64,000 bases of DNA from Bacteroidetes bacterium OLB9 (GTDB lineage: Bacteria > Bacteroidota > Bacteroidia > Chitinophagales > Saprospiraceae). A model generated the notes under the pieces. The model worked only from the letters and a program-made list of their open reading frames with translations, had not been told where the DNA came from and made no database searches. The DNA lies in contig LNBW01000022.1 of the NCBI GenBank assembly GCA_001567255.1, positions 48,080-112,079 on the forward strand, written 5' to 3'. A program made the translations under genes and the position numbers. Below, piece by piece: positions 54,693 to 63,765 of this stretch (positions are counted from its first letter, which is position 1; each line of letters opens with the position of its first letter).

Positions 54693-55175
54693 TTAATCTC
54701 TTTTCTTAAATGACCAGGTGACAAATATTCTCGCTACAACTTCGCCATTTGTATTTTTACCTACTGATTCTAATTCCAATGTTGAAAAAGATCCTGACTG
54801 AAGGCTGCTTAATACCTCATGTACTTTTCTACCTTGACTACAAGAAAACGTAACCTTTGTTGTAGCTTTTTTGTAAAATTCAGACCTAAATTGTGTCACT
54901 AGCATGGAGTAACTTCCTAATCCGGCAATATACATCTGGCATAATGCCCCTGTTGAAAGCTCTCCTGCACCATTCAGAGCGGCAAAATAAATGGATTTAA
55001 ATGGATTTTGAGTGCGCCATGAATAAGGAATCGTCACTTCACAACTTTCTTCGTTCAGCGATCTAATCGAAATGCCCCACCAAAATACAGAGGGTAGCTT
55101 CATCAGCATACCCACCTTGAACCTCCAGGTGCTCAATGCCTGATTCCTATAATCTATTGATTTTTGAGGAAGCAT
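54693..55175 (-). CDS. DUF4442 hot-dog-fold thioesterase-like protein
   Basis: The 160-residue protein has the DUF4442 pattern: CEVTIPYSWRTQNPFKSIYFAALNGAGELSTGALCQMY. It belongs to the hot-dog fold, as do acyl-CoA thioesterases such as PaaI. Substrate and role are unknown. It lies 11 bases downstream of the adenosyltransferase gene and on the same strand, so the two are co-transcribed. Confidence 0.82.
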   Translation of the reverse strand: MLPQKSIDYRNQALSTWRFKVGMLMKLPSVFWWGISIRSLNEESCEVTIPYSWRTQNPFKSIYFAALNGAGELSTGALCQMYIAGLGSYSMLVTQFRSEFYKKATTKVTFSCSQGRKVHEVLSSLQSGSFSTLELESVGKNTNGEVVARIFVTWSFKKRD

Positions 55176-55186
55176 ATCTCAGTTGA

Positions 55187-55735
55187 TTACTTCATTCTCG
55201 GTGACCACAGAATTTCCTCGCCTTTATGCTGCATTACTATATATCTGCTCAAAACAAAAAAATAATCTGATAATCGGTTTAAATACTTAATGATGAGCGG
55301 ATCCACAGTAGAGTCCCTATCCAGTGTGATGACACGCCTTTCAGCACGACGACAAACCGTACGGCAAACATGTGCAAATCCTGCAGCTTGATGACCTCCC
55401 GGTAGAATAAAATTTTTGAGCTTTGGGAGCAAATCTTGCATCATGTCTATTTCCTTTTCAATGGCATTGATATCATCCTCTTCAATATCCGGGGTGATCA
55501 CTTCTTTATCCGGATTAGATGCCAGATTGGAACCGATGGTAAAAAGGCGTTTTTGCACTTCTGTTAAAAAGTGGTTTTGAGTAGCATCGACAAATGCAGA
55601 ATTGAGCAAGCCAATGAAAGAATTAAGCTCATCTACAGTGCCATATGCTTCAATTCTGATGTCATCCTTTGGCACTCTCTTGCCGCCAAATAGAGCAGTA
55701 GTACCTTTATCTCCTGACTTGGTATATATCCTCAT
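55187..55735 (-). CDS. PduO-type cob(I)alamin adenosyltransferase
   Basis: The enzyme makes adenosylcobalamin from cob(I)alamin and ATP. The 182-residue protein starts MRIYTKSGDKGTTALFGGKR with the ATP-binding motif, followed by AYGTVDELNSFIGLL and FILPGGHQAAGFAHVCRTVCRRAERR, all PduO-type. It implies that the organism uses B12-dependent enzymes such as methylmalonyl-CoA mutase. It is the first gene of a two-gene minus-strand unit. Confidence 0.92.
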   Translation of the reverse strand: MRIYTKSGDKGTTALFGGKRVPKDDIRIEAYGTVDELNSFIGLLNSAFVDATQNHFLTEVQKRLFTIGSNLASNPDKEVITPDIEEDDINAIEKEIDMMQDLLPKLKNFILPGGHQAAGFAHVCRTVCRRAERRVITLDRDSTVDPLIIKYLNRLSDYFFVLSRYIVMQHKGEEILWSPRMK

Positions 55736-55897
55736 ACATTTTAATTTACAACAAAAATACTAAATTCAAGCAACATATAACTCGATATCAGCATTCAAAA
55801 TTATATTTGCTAAAAAGAGACAGCTTTTCAAAACAATTGATGATATTCATCTTTGGTCACAGTGACTTTCGTCACATCATTGAGCAATAGGAACTCT

Positions 55898-55905
55898 TAC
55901 TTTTG
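55898..55905 (+). promoter_or_regulatory. -7 promoter box of the CBS-domain gene
   Basis: TACTTTTG matches TAnnTTTG exactly. It implies a transcript start near 55912, so the in-frame GTG at 55853 cannot be used and ATG 55946 is the start. Confidence 0.5.
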
Positions 55906-55945
55906 TAGTAGCAAAATATTTATTCACCCATCAAATTTATTCAAA

Positions 55946-56404
55946 ATGAAATCAACGGAGCTTTTAAATATGAAAGTTAAAGAACTGATGACGTCTGACC
56001 TGCACACAGTCAAGCAGGATACCCTATTAAAAGAAGTTAAAAATATATTTGACAGTGAACGAATTCACCACATCCCTGTGGTCAATGACAATAATGAGTT
56101 TGTAGGCATCATTTCAAGTACAGATGTCATGTTGTTGTTAGACTGGGGAACAAAACTTGAGCTTCCTTCCAGTATGAGAAAAAATAATTTTCTGCTGACA
56201 AGCAATCTTGCAAAAGACATTATGGAAACCAATGTCATTAGGGTTACTCCTGAAGATACGATTCAGAGATGTGTGCAGATATTTCGTGAAAACTACTTCA
56301 GAGCTTTACCAGTTGTAGATAAAAATGACCATCTAGTCGGAATTATCACCACATATGACTTGATGGTATTTGCATACACAGTACAAGGACAGTTACACAA
56401 ATAA
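55946..56404 (+). CDS. CBS-domain pair protein
   Basis: The 152-residue protein consists of two CBS domains: about residues 15-65 (MTSDLHTVKQDTLLKEVKNIF, ending HHIPVVNDNNEFVGIISSTDV) and about residues 90-145 (METNVIRVTPEDTIQRCVQIF, ending RALPVVDKNDHLVGIITTYDL). Stand-alone CBS pairs sense adenosine nucleotides and regulate partner proteins. The partner may be the conserved 131-residue protein encoded 24 bases downstream. The promoter excludes the longer start. Confidence 0.88.
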   Translation: MKSTELLNMKVKELMTSDLHTVKQDTLLKEVKNIFDSERIHHIPVVNDNNEFVGIISSTDVMLLLDWGTKLELPSSMRKNNFLLTSNLAKDIMETNVIRVTPEDTIQRCVQIFRENYFRALPVVDKNDHLVGIITTYDLMVFAYTVQGQLHK

Positions 56405-56428
56405 TATCCTAACTATAAATTTTTAATC

Positions 56429-56824
56429 ATGAAAATAGCAAAAGATTTAACCATTCAGGATATATTTAATCAGTTTTCAGAACAATTTCCACATCTAAAA
56501 TTGGAATTTTACTCAAAACCAATCAGCGTATATGAAGGATCATCCGCAAATGACCAGTTACCTCATGATATGAGTTTAGGTAAGATCAACCCTACCATTA
56601 CTGAAACCGAATGGCATATAGATAAAGATATGCTAGTAACAGATTTTGAGCAGTATATGAAGGAGGAATTTGGACTCTATGTCCAGGTTTTTAGAAGATC
56701 TAATCATTTATGGTTACAAACTTCAGCCACTGACGGATGGTCGCTAGACAAACAAAATGGCAAAGGTGGGCGTTCTATGCGACAAATAGATCAAGTAATA
56801 GACCAAAATGAAGATTTGGATTAA
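56429..56824 (+). CDS. Conserved hypothetical protein (131 aa), partner of the CBS protein
   Basis: The 131-residue protein has LTIQDIFNQFSEQFPHLKLEFYSKP near the N-terminus and FGLYVQVFRRSNHLWLQTSATDGWSLDKQN near the C-terminus. I recall similar small proteins in other Bacteroidota, but no characterised family. There are no membrane segments or Cys residues. It follows the CBS gene by 24 bases and is likely co-transcribed with it. Confidence 0.7.
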   Translation: MKIAKDLTIQDIFNQFSEQFPHLKLEFYSKPISVYEGSSANDQLPHDMSLGKINPTITETEWHIDKDMLVTDFEQYMKEEFGLYVQVFRRSNHLWLQTSATDGWSLDKQNGKGGRSMRQIDQVIDQNEDLD

Positions 56825-56843
56825 GAAATATTTGCTACATTTG
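56815..56843 (+). promoter_or_regulatory. Promoter of the M1 peptidase gene
   Basis: TTTG at 56815-56818, a 17-base spacer and the perfect -7 box TACATTTG at 56836-56843. The transcript would start near 56850, 20 bases before the ATG at 56870. Confidence 0.5.
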
Positions 56844-56869
56844 TAGCTTATTCATAATCCAAATTCTAT

Positions 56870-58918
56870 ATGATAAAGTTCAATACAATACTAGTTTTAG
56901 CTAGTGTACTATTATCCACACTTGTCATGGGACAAGAAGTTATACCAGGACAGCAATGTAGTCACGTACACCTTCCCAAAAGTACTCAACCCTATGCTGC
57001 ACTTACTCCTACCGTAGGTACTGAAGCATATGATATGAAATATTATCGATATGAATGGTATATTGATCCTGCCTTTCGAGCACTTGATGGAACAGTTACT
57101 ACTTATTTTGAGATCACTGAGGATGATGTGGATCAAATTGTTTTTGATTTTTCTACTTCCTTTTCCATAGATAGTATTATCTACAGAGACCAAAAGGTCA
57201 ACTTCACGCAAACGCCTCCATTTGGTTTAAGTATAGAGTTGCCCGCTAGTTTGAACAAAGGAGCGTTGGATAGTTTGTCCATTGCCTACCATGGTGAACC
57301 TGCACCTACAGGATTTGGTTCATTTGTACAGAGTACGCACAATGGCACGCCTATTTTATGGACGCTTTCAGAGCCTTTTGGTGCTCAAGACTGGTGGCCA
57401 TGCAAGAATGGAACCGACGATAAAATCGACAGTCTGGACATGATTATTACCACACCTGAACAATATAGAGCAGCTAGCAACGGTCTTTTAATAAATGAGT
57501 TTTCGCCTGAGTCTGGTTTGAAAACATACCACTGGAAGCACAGGTATCCTATTTCTCCTTACCTTGTGGCATTCGCAGTTACTGATTTTGCTGTTTATAC
57601 TGATACAGTTGCGCTTTCCGATGGCACCTTGCTACCGGTGATCAACTATGTATTCCCTGAGAATCTTAATGAAGCAAAACGTGGTACCGCTGCTAATTTA
57701 CTTGCCATGCAATATTTTGACTCACTGTTTGTAGCCTATCCATTTAAAAATGAGAAGTATGGTCATGCCCAGTTTGGATGGGGAGGTGGCATGGAACATC
57801 AAACGATGAGTTTTGTAGTGAACTTCGGATGGGGCCTGCTGGCACACGAGTTAGGCCATCAATGGTTTGGTGACTATGTTACCTGCAAAGATTGGACACA
57901 TATTTGGCTCAATGAAGGATTTGCTACCTATATGGAAGGTTTAACTTATGAAAGATTTCCAGTTGAAACCAATGCCAATTTTATGGACTGGAAACGAGGC
58001 AAATTATACCACATCATATCCAGGCCGGATGGTTCAGTAAAAGTATCTAACCCCAATAGTGTCAACAATATTTTCAACTCAAGATTATCTTACAGCAAAG
58101 CAAGTTACTTACTCCATATGCTTAGATGGAAACTAGGAGATGAAGACTTTTTCCAGGCATGTAGAAATTATCTGGAGGCTTTTAAATTCAAAAATGCCGT
58201 AACCAGCGACTTACAATTTTATATGGAACAACAGTCAGGACAAGACTTGACTTCATTTTTTAAAAACTGGTTTGAAGGTGAGGGCTTTCCTACTTATCTA
58301 GTTAAATGGGCATCCACAGATGATAAGGTTGTATTGAAGATATTACAAGAGACATCGCATCCATCGGTTTCATTTTTTGATATGCCGGTACCGGTGTTGC
58401 TAATCGGTGAGAATGGTCAAAAAATGGAAGTAAGGCTTGAAAATACCCATAATGAACAGATCTTTACTGTAGATGTAGGATTTAAATTGACTGAAGTACA
58501 AGTAGATCCTGAATTGTGGCTGATATCTAATAAATCTGCAAGTTATGATGAAGATTTAATCACCACATCAACAAAGGAAGTTCATACAGAGATAAAAATC
58601 CATCCTAATCCTGCAACTGACAATATCACAATTGAAGGGAATACAGGTATATTTGACAGCTATAGAATTATCACAGTTAATGGTAAAGTAATGCAATCAG
58701 GGGTACTCAATGGAAAGGTTCAACACATCAGTGTAGATCAGCTTCATACCGGTCAATACTACCTTCAGTTAGAAGGAAAAGCAATGAACAAAGTGATAAA
58801 ATGGGTAAAAAATTTAAAGCTTATAAATCGTCAACAAAGTAAAACTTGCATCTATAAAGCATTTCCTCTTAATGGTGGAAATGCTTTTTATTATCACCCA
58901 AGTTCGTACAAATTTTAG
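56870..58918 (+). CDS. M1 family aminopeptidase with T9SS sorting domain (probably ends near 58817)
   Basis: After a signal peptide (ending VMGQ), this secreted gluzincin has GGGMEHQTMSFV (exopeptidase motif) and the zinc site H326-E-L-G-H330, followed by the Glu in WLNEGFATYMEG. The C-terminal 80 residues form a type A T9SS sorting domain (IHPNPATDNITIEG ... LHTGQYYLQLEGK ... KVIKWVKN). The open frame runs to 58918, yet a terminator at 58856-58889 lies inside it. Removing one A from the six-A run at 58807-58812 gives a stop at 58815-58817 and the usual VKI ending. The longer frame is likely an indel artefact. Confidence 0.88.
   Translation: MIKFNTILVLASVLLSTLVMGQEVIPGQQCSHVHLPKSTQPYAALTPTVGTEAYDMKYYRYEWYIDPAFRALDGTVTTYFEITEDDVDQIVFDFSTSFSIDSIIYRDQKVNFTQTPPFGLSIELPASLNKGALDSLSIAYHGEPAPTGFGSFVQSTHNGTPILWTLSEPFGAQDWWPCKNGTDDKIDSLDMIITTPEQYRAASNGLLINEFSPESGLKTYHWKHRYPISPYLVAFAVTDFAVYTDTVALSDGTLLPVINYVFPENLNEAKRGTAANLLAMQYFDSLFVAYPFKNEKYGHAQFGWGGGMEHQTMSFVVNFGWGLLAHELGHQWFGDYVTCKDWTHIWLNEGFATYMEGLTYERFPVETNANFMDWKRGKLYHIISRPDGSVKVSNPNSVNNIFNSRLSYSKASYLLHMLRWKLGDEDFFQACRNYLEAFKFKNAVTSDLQFYMEQQSGQDLTSFFKNWFEGEGFPTYLVKWASTDDKVVLKILQETSHPSVSFFDMPVPVLLIGENGQKMEVRLENTHNEQIFTVDVGFKLTEVQVDPELWLISNKSASYDEDLITTSTKEVHTEIKIHPNPATDNITIEGNTGIFDSYRIITVNGKVMQSGVLNGKVQHISVDQLHTGQYYLQLEGKAMNKVIKWVKNLKLINRQQSKTCIYKAFPLNGGNAFYYHPSSYKF
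58856..58889 (+). terminator. Intrinsic terminator of the M1 peptidase gene
   Basis: AAAGCATTTCC (58856-58866) pairs with GGAAATGCTTT (58877-58887) around a 10-base loop, followed by a T-run to 58889. It lies inside the tail of the open frame ending at 58918 and supports a stop near 58817. Confidence 0.82.
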
Positions 58919-59017
58919 CAAGATATCGACATCTCGGACAACCAACTTTAGGGCAAAGTTAAAGTTGGCAAAAAAAATTGATGTAGTTTAGTTTTAGTAA
59001 TATCAGAAAGATTTAAA

Positions 59018-59758
59018 ATGAAGAAGTTTTTAATTTTATTGGCTATAACCAGTTTTTTCTCATGTGGTGGGCTTAAAGATGTATCTAAACTCAAAGAAAA
59101 GGATGTCGTATTGTCTGTTCATAAAGGCCCATGTGGAGGCAAGTGCTCAGTATATAACATTGATATTTATAAAAACCGTTATGCAGTATATGAGGGCATT
59201 GCCAATGTTGAGAAGTATGGGATATATGCGGTCAAACTGAGTAAAGAGCAAATGAATGAACTAACATCCGTATTTGACGCAAATGACTTCTTTGGATTTG
59301 ATGACAATTATCCTATAGAGAGCCCTGACTTTCCGGTCATTACTTTAAAATACAATAAAGAAAATAGGTCTAAAACAGTAACAGGTAGCATACATCGACC
59401 CCAAAAGGTGCTTGATCTACAATATGCTCTTGAGAATTTAGCTAAACTGCCAAATTTAAAGCTGATTAAAGCCAATGCTCCTACCACTGTTGAAGGTCAA
59501 CCTCAAGCGAATGAAGTATCCCAAATCATCGATAATGAAATTATAGTTCAGTTACAACCTAATATTTCTATGAGGTCTTGGATGGAAAAATATGCCAAAT
59601 TCCAGGTAAGAGTGACCAATAAAATCCAAGCTACACCTCCTAAATGGGTGATTTACTTTAACAAAAATCTTGTTGATGCTGATGGTTTCTTAAAAATACT
59701 TCAAAATGACAAGGAAGTAAAAAATGCTGAATTTAATAAAAAAATCACTCATCGTTAA
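59018..59758 (+). CDS. DUF6438-type lipoprotein
   Basis: The 246-residue protein has a lipoprotein signal with lipobox FFSC (Cys16). A domain with KGPCGGKCSVYNIDIYKNRYAVYEG follows, matching the DUF6438 pattern with two conserved Cys residues. The C-terminal part (about residues 160-246) is a second, unrecognised region. It is probably an outer-membrane or periplasmic lipoprotein; the function is unknown. It converges with the MazG-like gene. Confidence 0.72.
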   Translation: MKKFLILLAITSFFSCGGLKDVSKLKEKDVVLSVHKGPCGGKCSVYNIDIYKNRYAVYEGIANVEKYGIYAVKLSKEQMNELTSVFDANDFFGFDDNYPIESPDFPVITLKYNKENRSKTVTGSIHRPQKVLDLQYALENLAKLPNLKLIKANAPTTVEGQPQANEVSQIIDNEIIVQLQPNISMRSWMEKYAKFQVRVTNKIQATPPKWVIYFNKNLVDADGFLKILQNDKEVKNAEFNKKITHR

Positions 59759-59767
59759 TCATATCGG

Positions 59768-60262
59768 TCATGGCTTGAATAAGATCGTTTCTAAATCAGG
59801 CGCTGAGTATTCTACCGATTTTAGCACTTTATTGTCAGATTGTCTGAACACTAGATATTCACCATCTCTTTCTTCTATATAAGAATCAGTATTTTTTTCT
59901 TTTAGATAATGAGCCTGGGTTGCTTTAGCTTCTTCCATTGATTTGCATGTCTTACTCATATTGGAGCGTTGCACTTCATCAAAAAGTTGTTTAAACTTAT
60001 CCCCCAAACCAAACTCCAGTACAGCTCCAGAGAGTACATACTGAAGGTCACTCAGTGCATCCGCTATTCCAACGATATCATTCTGGACAATAGCACTTTT
60101 CAATTCATCTAGTTCTTCTTGCAATAGAGCTATTCTCAGCTCACATCTATTCTCAGCAGGAATAGTTGGACTCTGCAGTACCGGCATATTAAACATATCA
60201 TGAAAAAGAGCTACTGAAGTGAGTGCAGCTGGTTCATCAAAGGTGTGAATATTTTTGGCCAT
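59768..60262 (-). CDS. MazG-like nucleotide pyrophosphohydrolase family protein
   Basis: The 164-residue protein has an all-alpha NTP-pyrophosphohydrolase domain with the metal-binding pattern LLQEELDELKSAI and DALSDLQYVLSGAVLEFGL (the EExxE and ExxD-like pair). Relatives hydrolyse nucleoside triphosphates or phosphoribosyl-ATP. The C-terminal 50 residues, with YIEERDGEYLVFRQSDNKVLKSVEY, are family-specific. The substrate is unknown. Confidence 0.8.
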   Translation of the reverse strand: MAKNIHTFDEPAALTSVALFHDMFNMPVLQSPTIPAENRCELRIALLQEELDELKSAIVQNDIVGIADALSDLQYVLSGAVLEFGLGDKFKQLFDEVQRSNMSKTCKSMEEAKATQAHYLKEKNTDSYIEERDGEYLVFRQSDNKVLKSVEYSAPDLETILFKP

Positions 60263-60501
60263 TGAAATTGAAGTTTAAAAATATATGTGCAAAAATAATA
60301 TTTAAAACCGGATAATTCATTAGAAAATATATTTCAATATTAATTACAAGATTCCACATCACGCGGCAAAATAATATAAACTCAAGTTTAGGTTAGTTTG
60401 TCGTAAAACCGACAAAAGACACAAATACCTGATTCGACCCTGTCAAAACATCAAAATTAGACTAAAAATCCTATCTTTGTTTCTTAAACAAAATACAATT
60501 C

Positions 60502-63500
60502 ATGCAGAAGATTTTTTTATTCATTGTGTTAACCTTGGCGACTTTCAACTTAATCGGTCAAGAAGCAAGACTTTTAAGATTCCCAACATGTAATGGGCAG
60601 GAAATTGTCTTTTCCTATGCTGGAGACTTATATAAAGTTCCAGTCCAGGGTGGCGAAGCTCAAAGGCTAACTTCCCACATTGGCTATGAGATTTTTCCTC
60701 GATTCTCACCAGATGGAAAGACCATTGCATTTACAGGCCAGTATGATGGTAACACTGAAGTATATTCCATACCATCCACCGGTGGTGAGCCACTGCGCCT
60801 GACCTATACTGCTAATAACAGACGTGATAACCTAGGAGATCGCATGGGACCAAACAACATTGTAATGGGATGGACACCTGACGGCAAAGAAATTATATAT
60901 AGAAACCGAATCAGTGATGGTTTTACCGGTAAACTTTACCAAGTACCTAAAGAAGGTGGTCTTTCTAATGTTATACCACTTCCAGAAGGTGGATTCTGTA
61001 GCTATGCACCCGATGGTAAAAAACTGGCTTATAATCGCGTCATGCGTGAATTCAGAACGTGGAAGTATTATAAAGGTGGTATGGCTGATGATGTATGGAT
61101 CTATGATGCTATGGCCCAAAAAGTAGAAAACATCACTAACAATGATGCTCAGGATATCATACCTATGTGGGTCGGTGATTATATCTACTTTATGTCGGAC
61201 AGAGACCGCACCATGAATATCTTTATGTATAGCATCAAAACAAAGCAAACCACAAAGGTTACTAATTTTAAAGAATATGATGTAAAATTTGCAAGTTCCA
61301 ATGGTAAAATGATAGTTTTTGAAAATGGAGGCTATATATATAAACTAGATCCTGCAACCAACAAAGCAGAGAAAGTCAATATTACATTAAAATCAGATAA
61401 TATCTATGCCAGAAGCGAAATAAAAGATGGCGCTGATTATATTAATCATGTTAGCCTGTCAAGTGATGGTAAAAGGTTAGCAGTGACAACTAGAGGTGAA
61501 GTTTTCAACATTCCTGCAGATAAAGGTGTAACTAAAAATATTACCCGGACTCCTGGTGCACATGAGAGAGAAGCTAAATGGTCGCCGGACGGAAAATATA
61601 TCGCCTATATTTCTGATCGTTCCGGCGAAACAGAGTTATATCTTCAAGCCACTGATTCTACAACGCCGCAACAACTCACTAAAAATAATGACACTTATAT
61701 AAGAGGATTAGAATGGAGTCCTGATTCAAAATCGATTGTTTATACTGACAGAAAAAACAGAATCAACCTAATCGATATATCTACTCAAAAACGCACTTTA
61801 GTATTGCAGGATCCACGAGGCGAATCTAGGGGTGCATCTTTTTCGCCGGACAGTAAATGGCTCACTTACTCTCGCCCAGAATCGAATAATTTTAGTGTGA
61901 TTTATGTGTATAATATAGCTGATCAAAAAGAGTATCCTGTTACAGATAAATGGTATCAATCTTATAGTCCTGCATTTAGTGAAGACGGAAAATACATCAT
62001 ATTCACATCCTCACGAGATTTTGATCCTATTTACGGAGCTAAAGAATGGAATCATGTATATAATTTTTCCAGTGGTCTGTATATAGCTCTTCTTTCCAAA
62101 GATACACCTTCGCCATTGATTGAAAAAGATGCGGTGGTCAATGAGCCTAAAAATACCGAAAAATCAGATACTTCAAGTTTAATTAAGATTGATATTGAAA
62201 ATATAGGGAGTCGATTGATTAAAATACCTGTTCAGACCGGATTTTATCGCAATTTATATATGAATGAAAATAAAATATATTATACTAGGAATGGATCATC
62301 CTATCTTTATGATCTCAAACGTCAAAATGAAGAAACCGTCGCTGATGGAGCATCAATGACGATCCAGTTCAAAAGTAAAAATGCCCTTTTTAATAAAAAA
62401 GGTAAAATATTTGTTACTAGCATACCTACCGGTAAAATTGAATTGCGTGATGCAGTCAACGTTTCCGAAATGAAAATCAATACCGATTATACACAGGAGT
62501 GGCCACAAATTTTTGACGAAGCCTGGAGAGCTTACCGTGATGGTTTTTATGTTGAAAATATGCATGGTGTGGACTGGAAAGCGATGAAGAAAAAATACGA
62601 AATTTTCTTACCCTATGTTAAAAACAGGCTTGACCTGAACTACATTATTGGCGAGATGATCGGTGAGCTCAACATTGGCCATGCTTATGTTAATCCAGGC
62701 GAAATACCTACTATTGAAAGAGTCAGTACAGGACTTTTAGGCGCTGAAGTATCCCGAGACAAAAGTGGTTATTTCAAAATAGAAAAAATCCTAGAAGGTG
62801 AGTCGTGGGATAAAAGTTTGAAGTCACCGCTTAGAGAGCCCGGTATCACGGTAAGCATAGGTGACTATATCATAGCTGTCAATGGCATTCCAACCAATTC
62901 AGTAAAAGACCTATATTCACTGTTAATTGGTAAAGCGGGTGTACTTACAGAACTGACCATTAATGATAAAGCGGAAGAAAAGGACGCAAGAAAAATAGTG
63001 ATCACACCTATAGCTGACGAGTATCCTCTCTATCACTACGAATGGGTACAAAACAACATCAAAAAGGTAGAAAAAGCATCTGATGGTAGAATTGGTTATA
63101 TTTACATTCCGGATATGGGTGTGGAAGGATTAAATGAGTTTGCCAGATATTTTTATCCACAGCTGGATAAAGAAGGATTAATCATTGATGACAGAGAAAA
63201 TGGAGGAGGAAATGTATCACCTATGATTCTAGAGCGTCTGGCTCGTGAACCTTACCGACTGACTATGAGTCGTGGATCTAATAGAATAGGTACTGTACCC
63301 GATGGCACACAGGTAGGCCCCAAAGTATGTCTGATCAATAAATACTCCGCTTCTGATGGTGACTTATTCCCATGGGGTTTTAAAGCATTAGGGCTAGGTA
63401 AGCTGATAGGGACAAGGACTTGGGGAGGAATTGTAGGAATATCCGGATCACTGCCATATATGGATGGTACAGATATACGAGTACCATTTTTTACCAGTTA

Positions 63501-63693
63501 TGATTACAAAACCGGAGAGTGGATCATTGAAAATTATGGTGTAGATCCAGATATTGTGATTGATAACGACCCTATCAAAGAATGGAATGGCGAAGACCAG
63601 CAATTGGATCGTGCTATCGAAGAAGTTATGAAAGAATTGAAAAACAGAAAACCTCTCAAACCTGTTCCAGCACCTAGAATATGGAACAAATAA
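60502..63693 (+). CDS. Tricorn-like S41 family serine protease
   Basis: The 1063-residue secreted protein (signal peptide ending FNLIGQ) has repeated WD/PD40-type beta-propeller units (for example FSPDGKTIAFTGQYDGNTEVYSI) over about residues 30-520. A linker follows, then an N-terminal peptidase region, a PDZ domain (about residues 740-840) and the S41 catalytic part with LIIDDRENGGGNVSPMILERL and the nucleophile Ser in NKYSASDGDLFPWGF. This domain order is that of tricorn proteases, which degrade peptides. A -7 box TATCTTTG lies at 60472-60479. A strong terminator follows. Confidence 0.88.
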   Translation: MQKIFLFIVLTLATFNLIGQEARLLRFPTCNGQEIVFSYAGDLYKVPVQGGEAQRLTSHIGYEIFPRFSPDGKTIAFTGQYDGNTEVYSIPSTGGEPLRLTYTANNRRDNLGDRMGPNNIVMGWTPDGKEIIYRNRISDGFTGKLYQVPKEGGLSNVIPLPEGGFCSYAPDGKKLAYNRVMREFRTWKYYKGGMADDVWIYDAMAQKVENITNNDAQDIIPMWVGDYIYFMSDRDRTMNIFMYSIKTKQTTKVTNFKEYDVKFASSNGKMIVFENGGYIYKLDPATNKAEKVNITLKSDNIYARSEIKDGADYINHVSLSSDGKRLAVTTRGEVFNIPADKGVTKNITRTPGAHEREAKWSPDGKYIAYISDRSGETELYLQATDSTTPQQLTKNNDTYIRGLEWSPDSKSIVYTDRKNRINLIDISTQKRTLVLQDPRGESRGASFSPDSKWLTYSRPESNNFSVIYVYNIADQKEYPVTDKWYQSYSPAFSEDGKYIIFTSSRDFDPIYGAKEWNHVYNFSSGLYIALLSKDTPSPLIEKDAVVNEPKNTEKSDTSSLIKIDIENIGSRLIKIPVQTGFYRNLYMNENKIYYTRNGSSYLYDLKRQNEETVADGASMTIQFKSKNALFNKKGKIFVTSIPTGKIELRDAVNVSEMKINTDYTQEWPQIFDEAWRAYRDGFYVENMHGVDWKAMKKKYEIFLPYVKNRLDLNYIIGEMIGELNIGHAYVNPGEIPTIERVSTGLLGAEVSRDKSGYFKIEKILEGESWDKSLKSPLREPGITVSIGDYIIAVNGIPTNSVKDLYSLLIGKAGVLTELTINDKAEEKDARKIVITPIADEYPLYHYEWVQNNIKKVEKASDGRIGYIYIPDMGVEGLNEFARYFYPQLDKEGLIIDDRENGGGNVSPMILERLAREPYRLTMSRGSNRIGTVPDGTQVGPKVCLINKYSASDGDLFPWGFKALGLGKLIGTRTWGGIVGISGSLPYMDGTDIRVPFFTSYDYKTGEWIIENYGVDPDIVIDNDPIKEWNGEDQQLDRAIEEVMKELKNRKPLKPVPAPRIWNK

Positions 63694-63721
63694 TAAGGCT
63701 TACTATTGGTTTGTGCTAAAT

Positions 63722-63756
63722 AAAAAGAGGCTACCGATTTGCGGTAGCCTCTTTTT
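63722..63756 (+). terminator. Intrinsic terminator of the tricorn-like gene
   Basis: AAAAAGAGGCTACCG (63722-63736) pairs with CGGTAGCCTCTTTTT (63742-63756), a perfect 15-bp stem with a five-base loop and T-run. It can act in both directions. Confidence 0.9.
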
Positions 63757-63765
63757 ATTTAGGAC

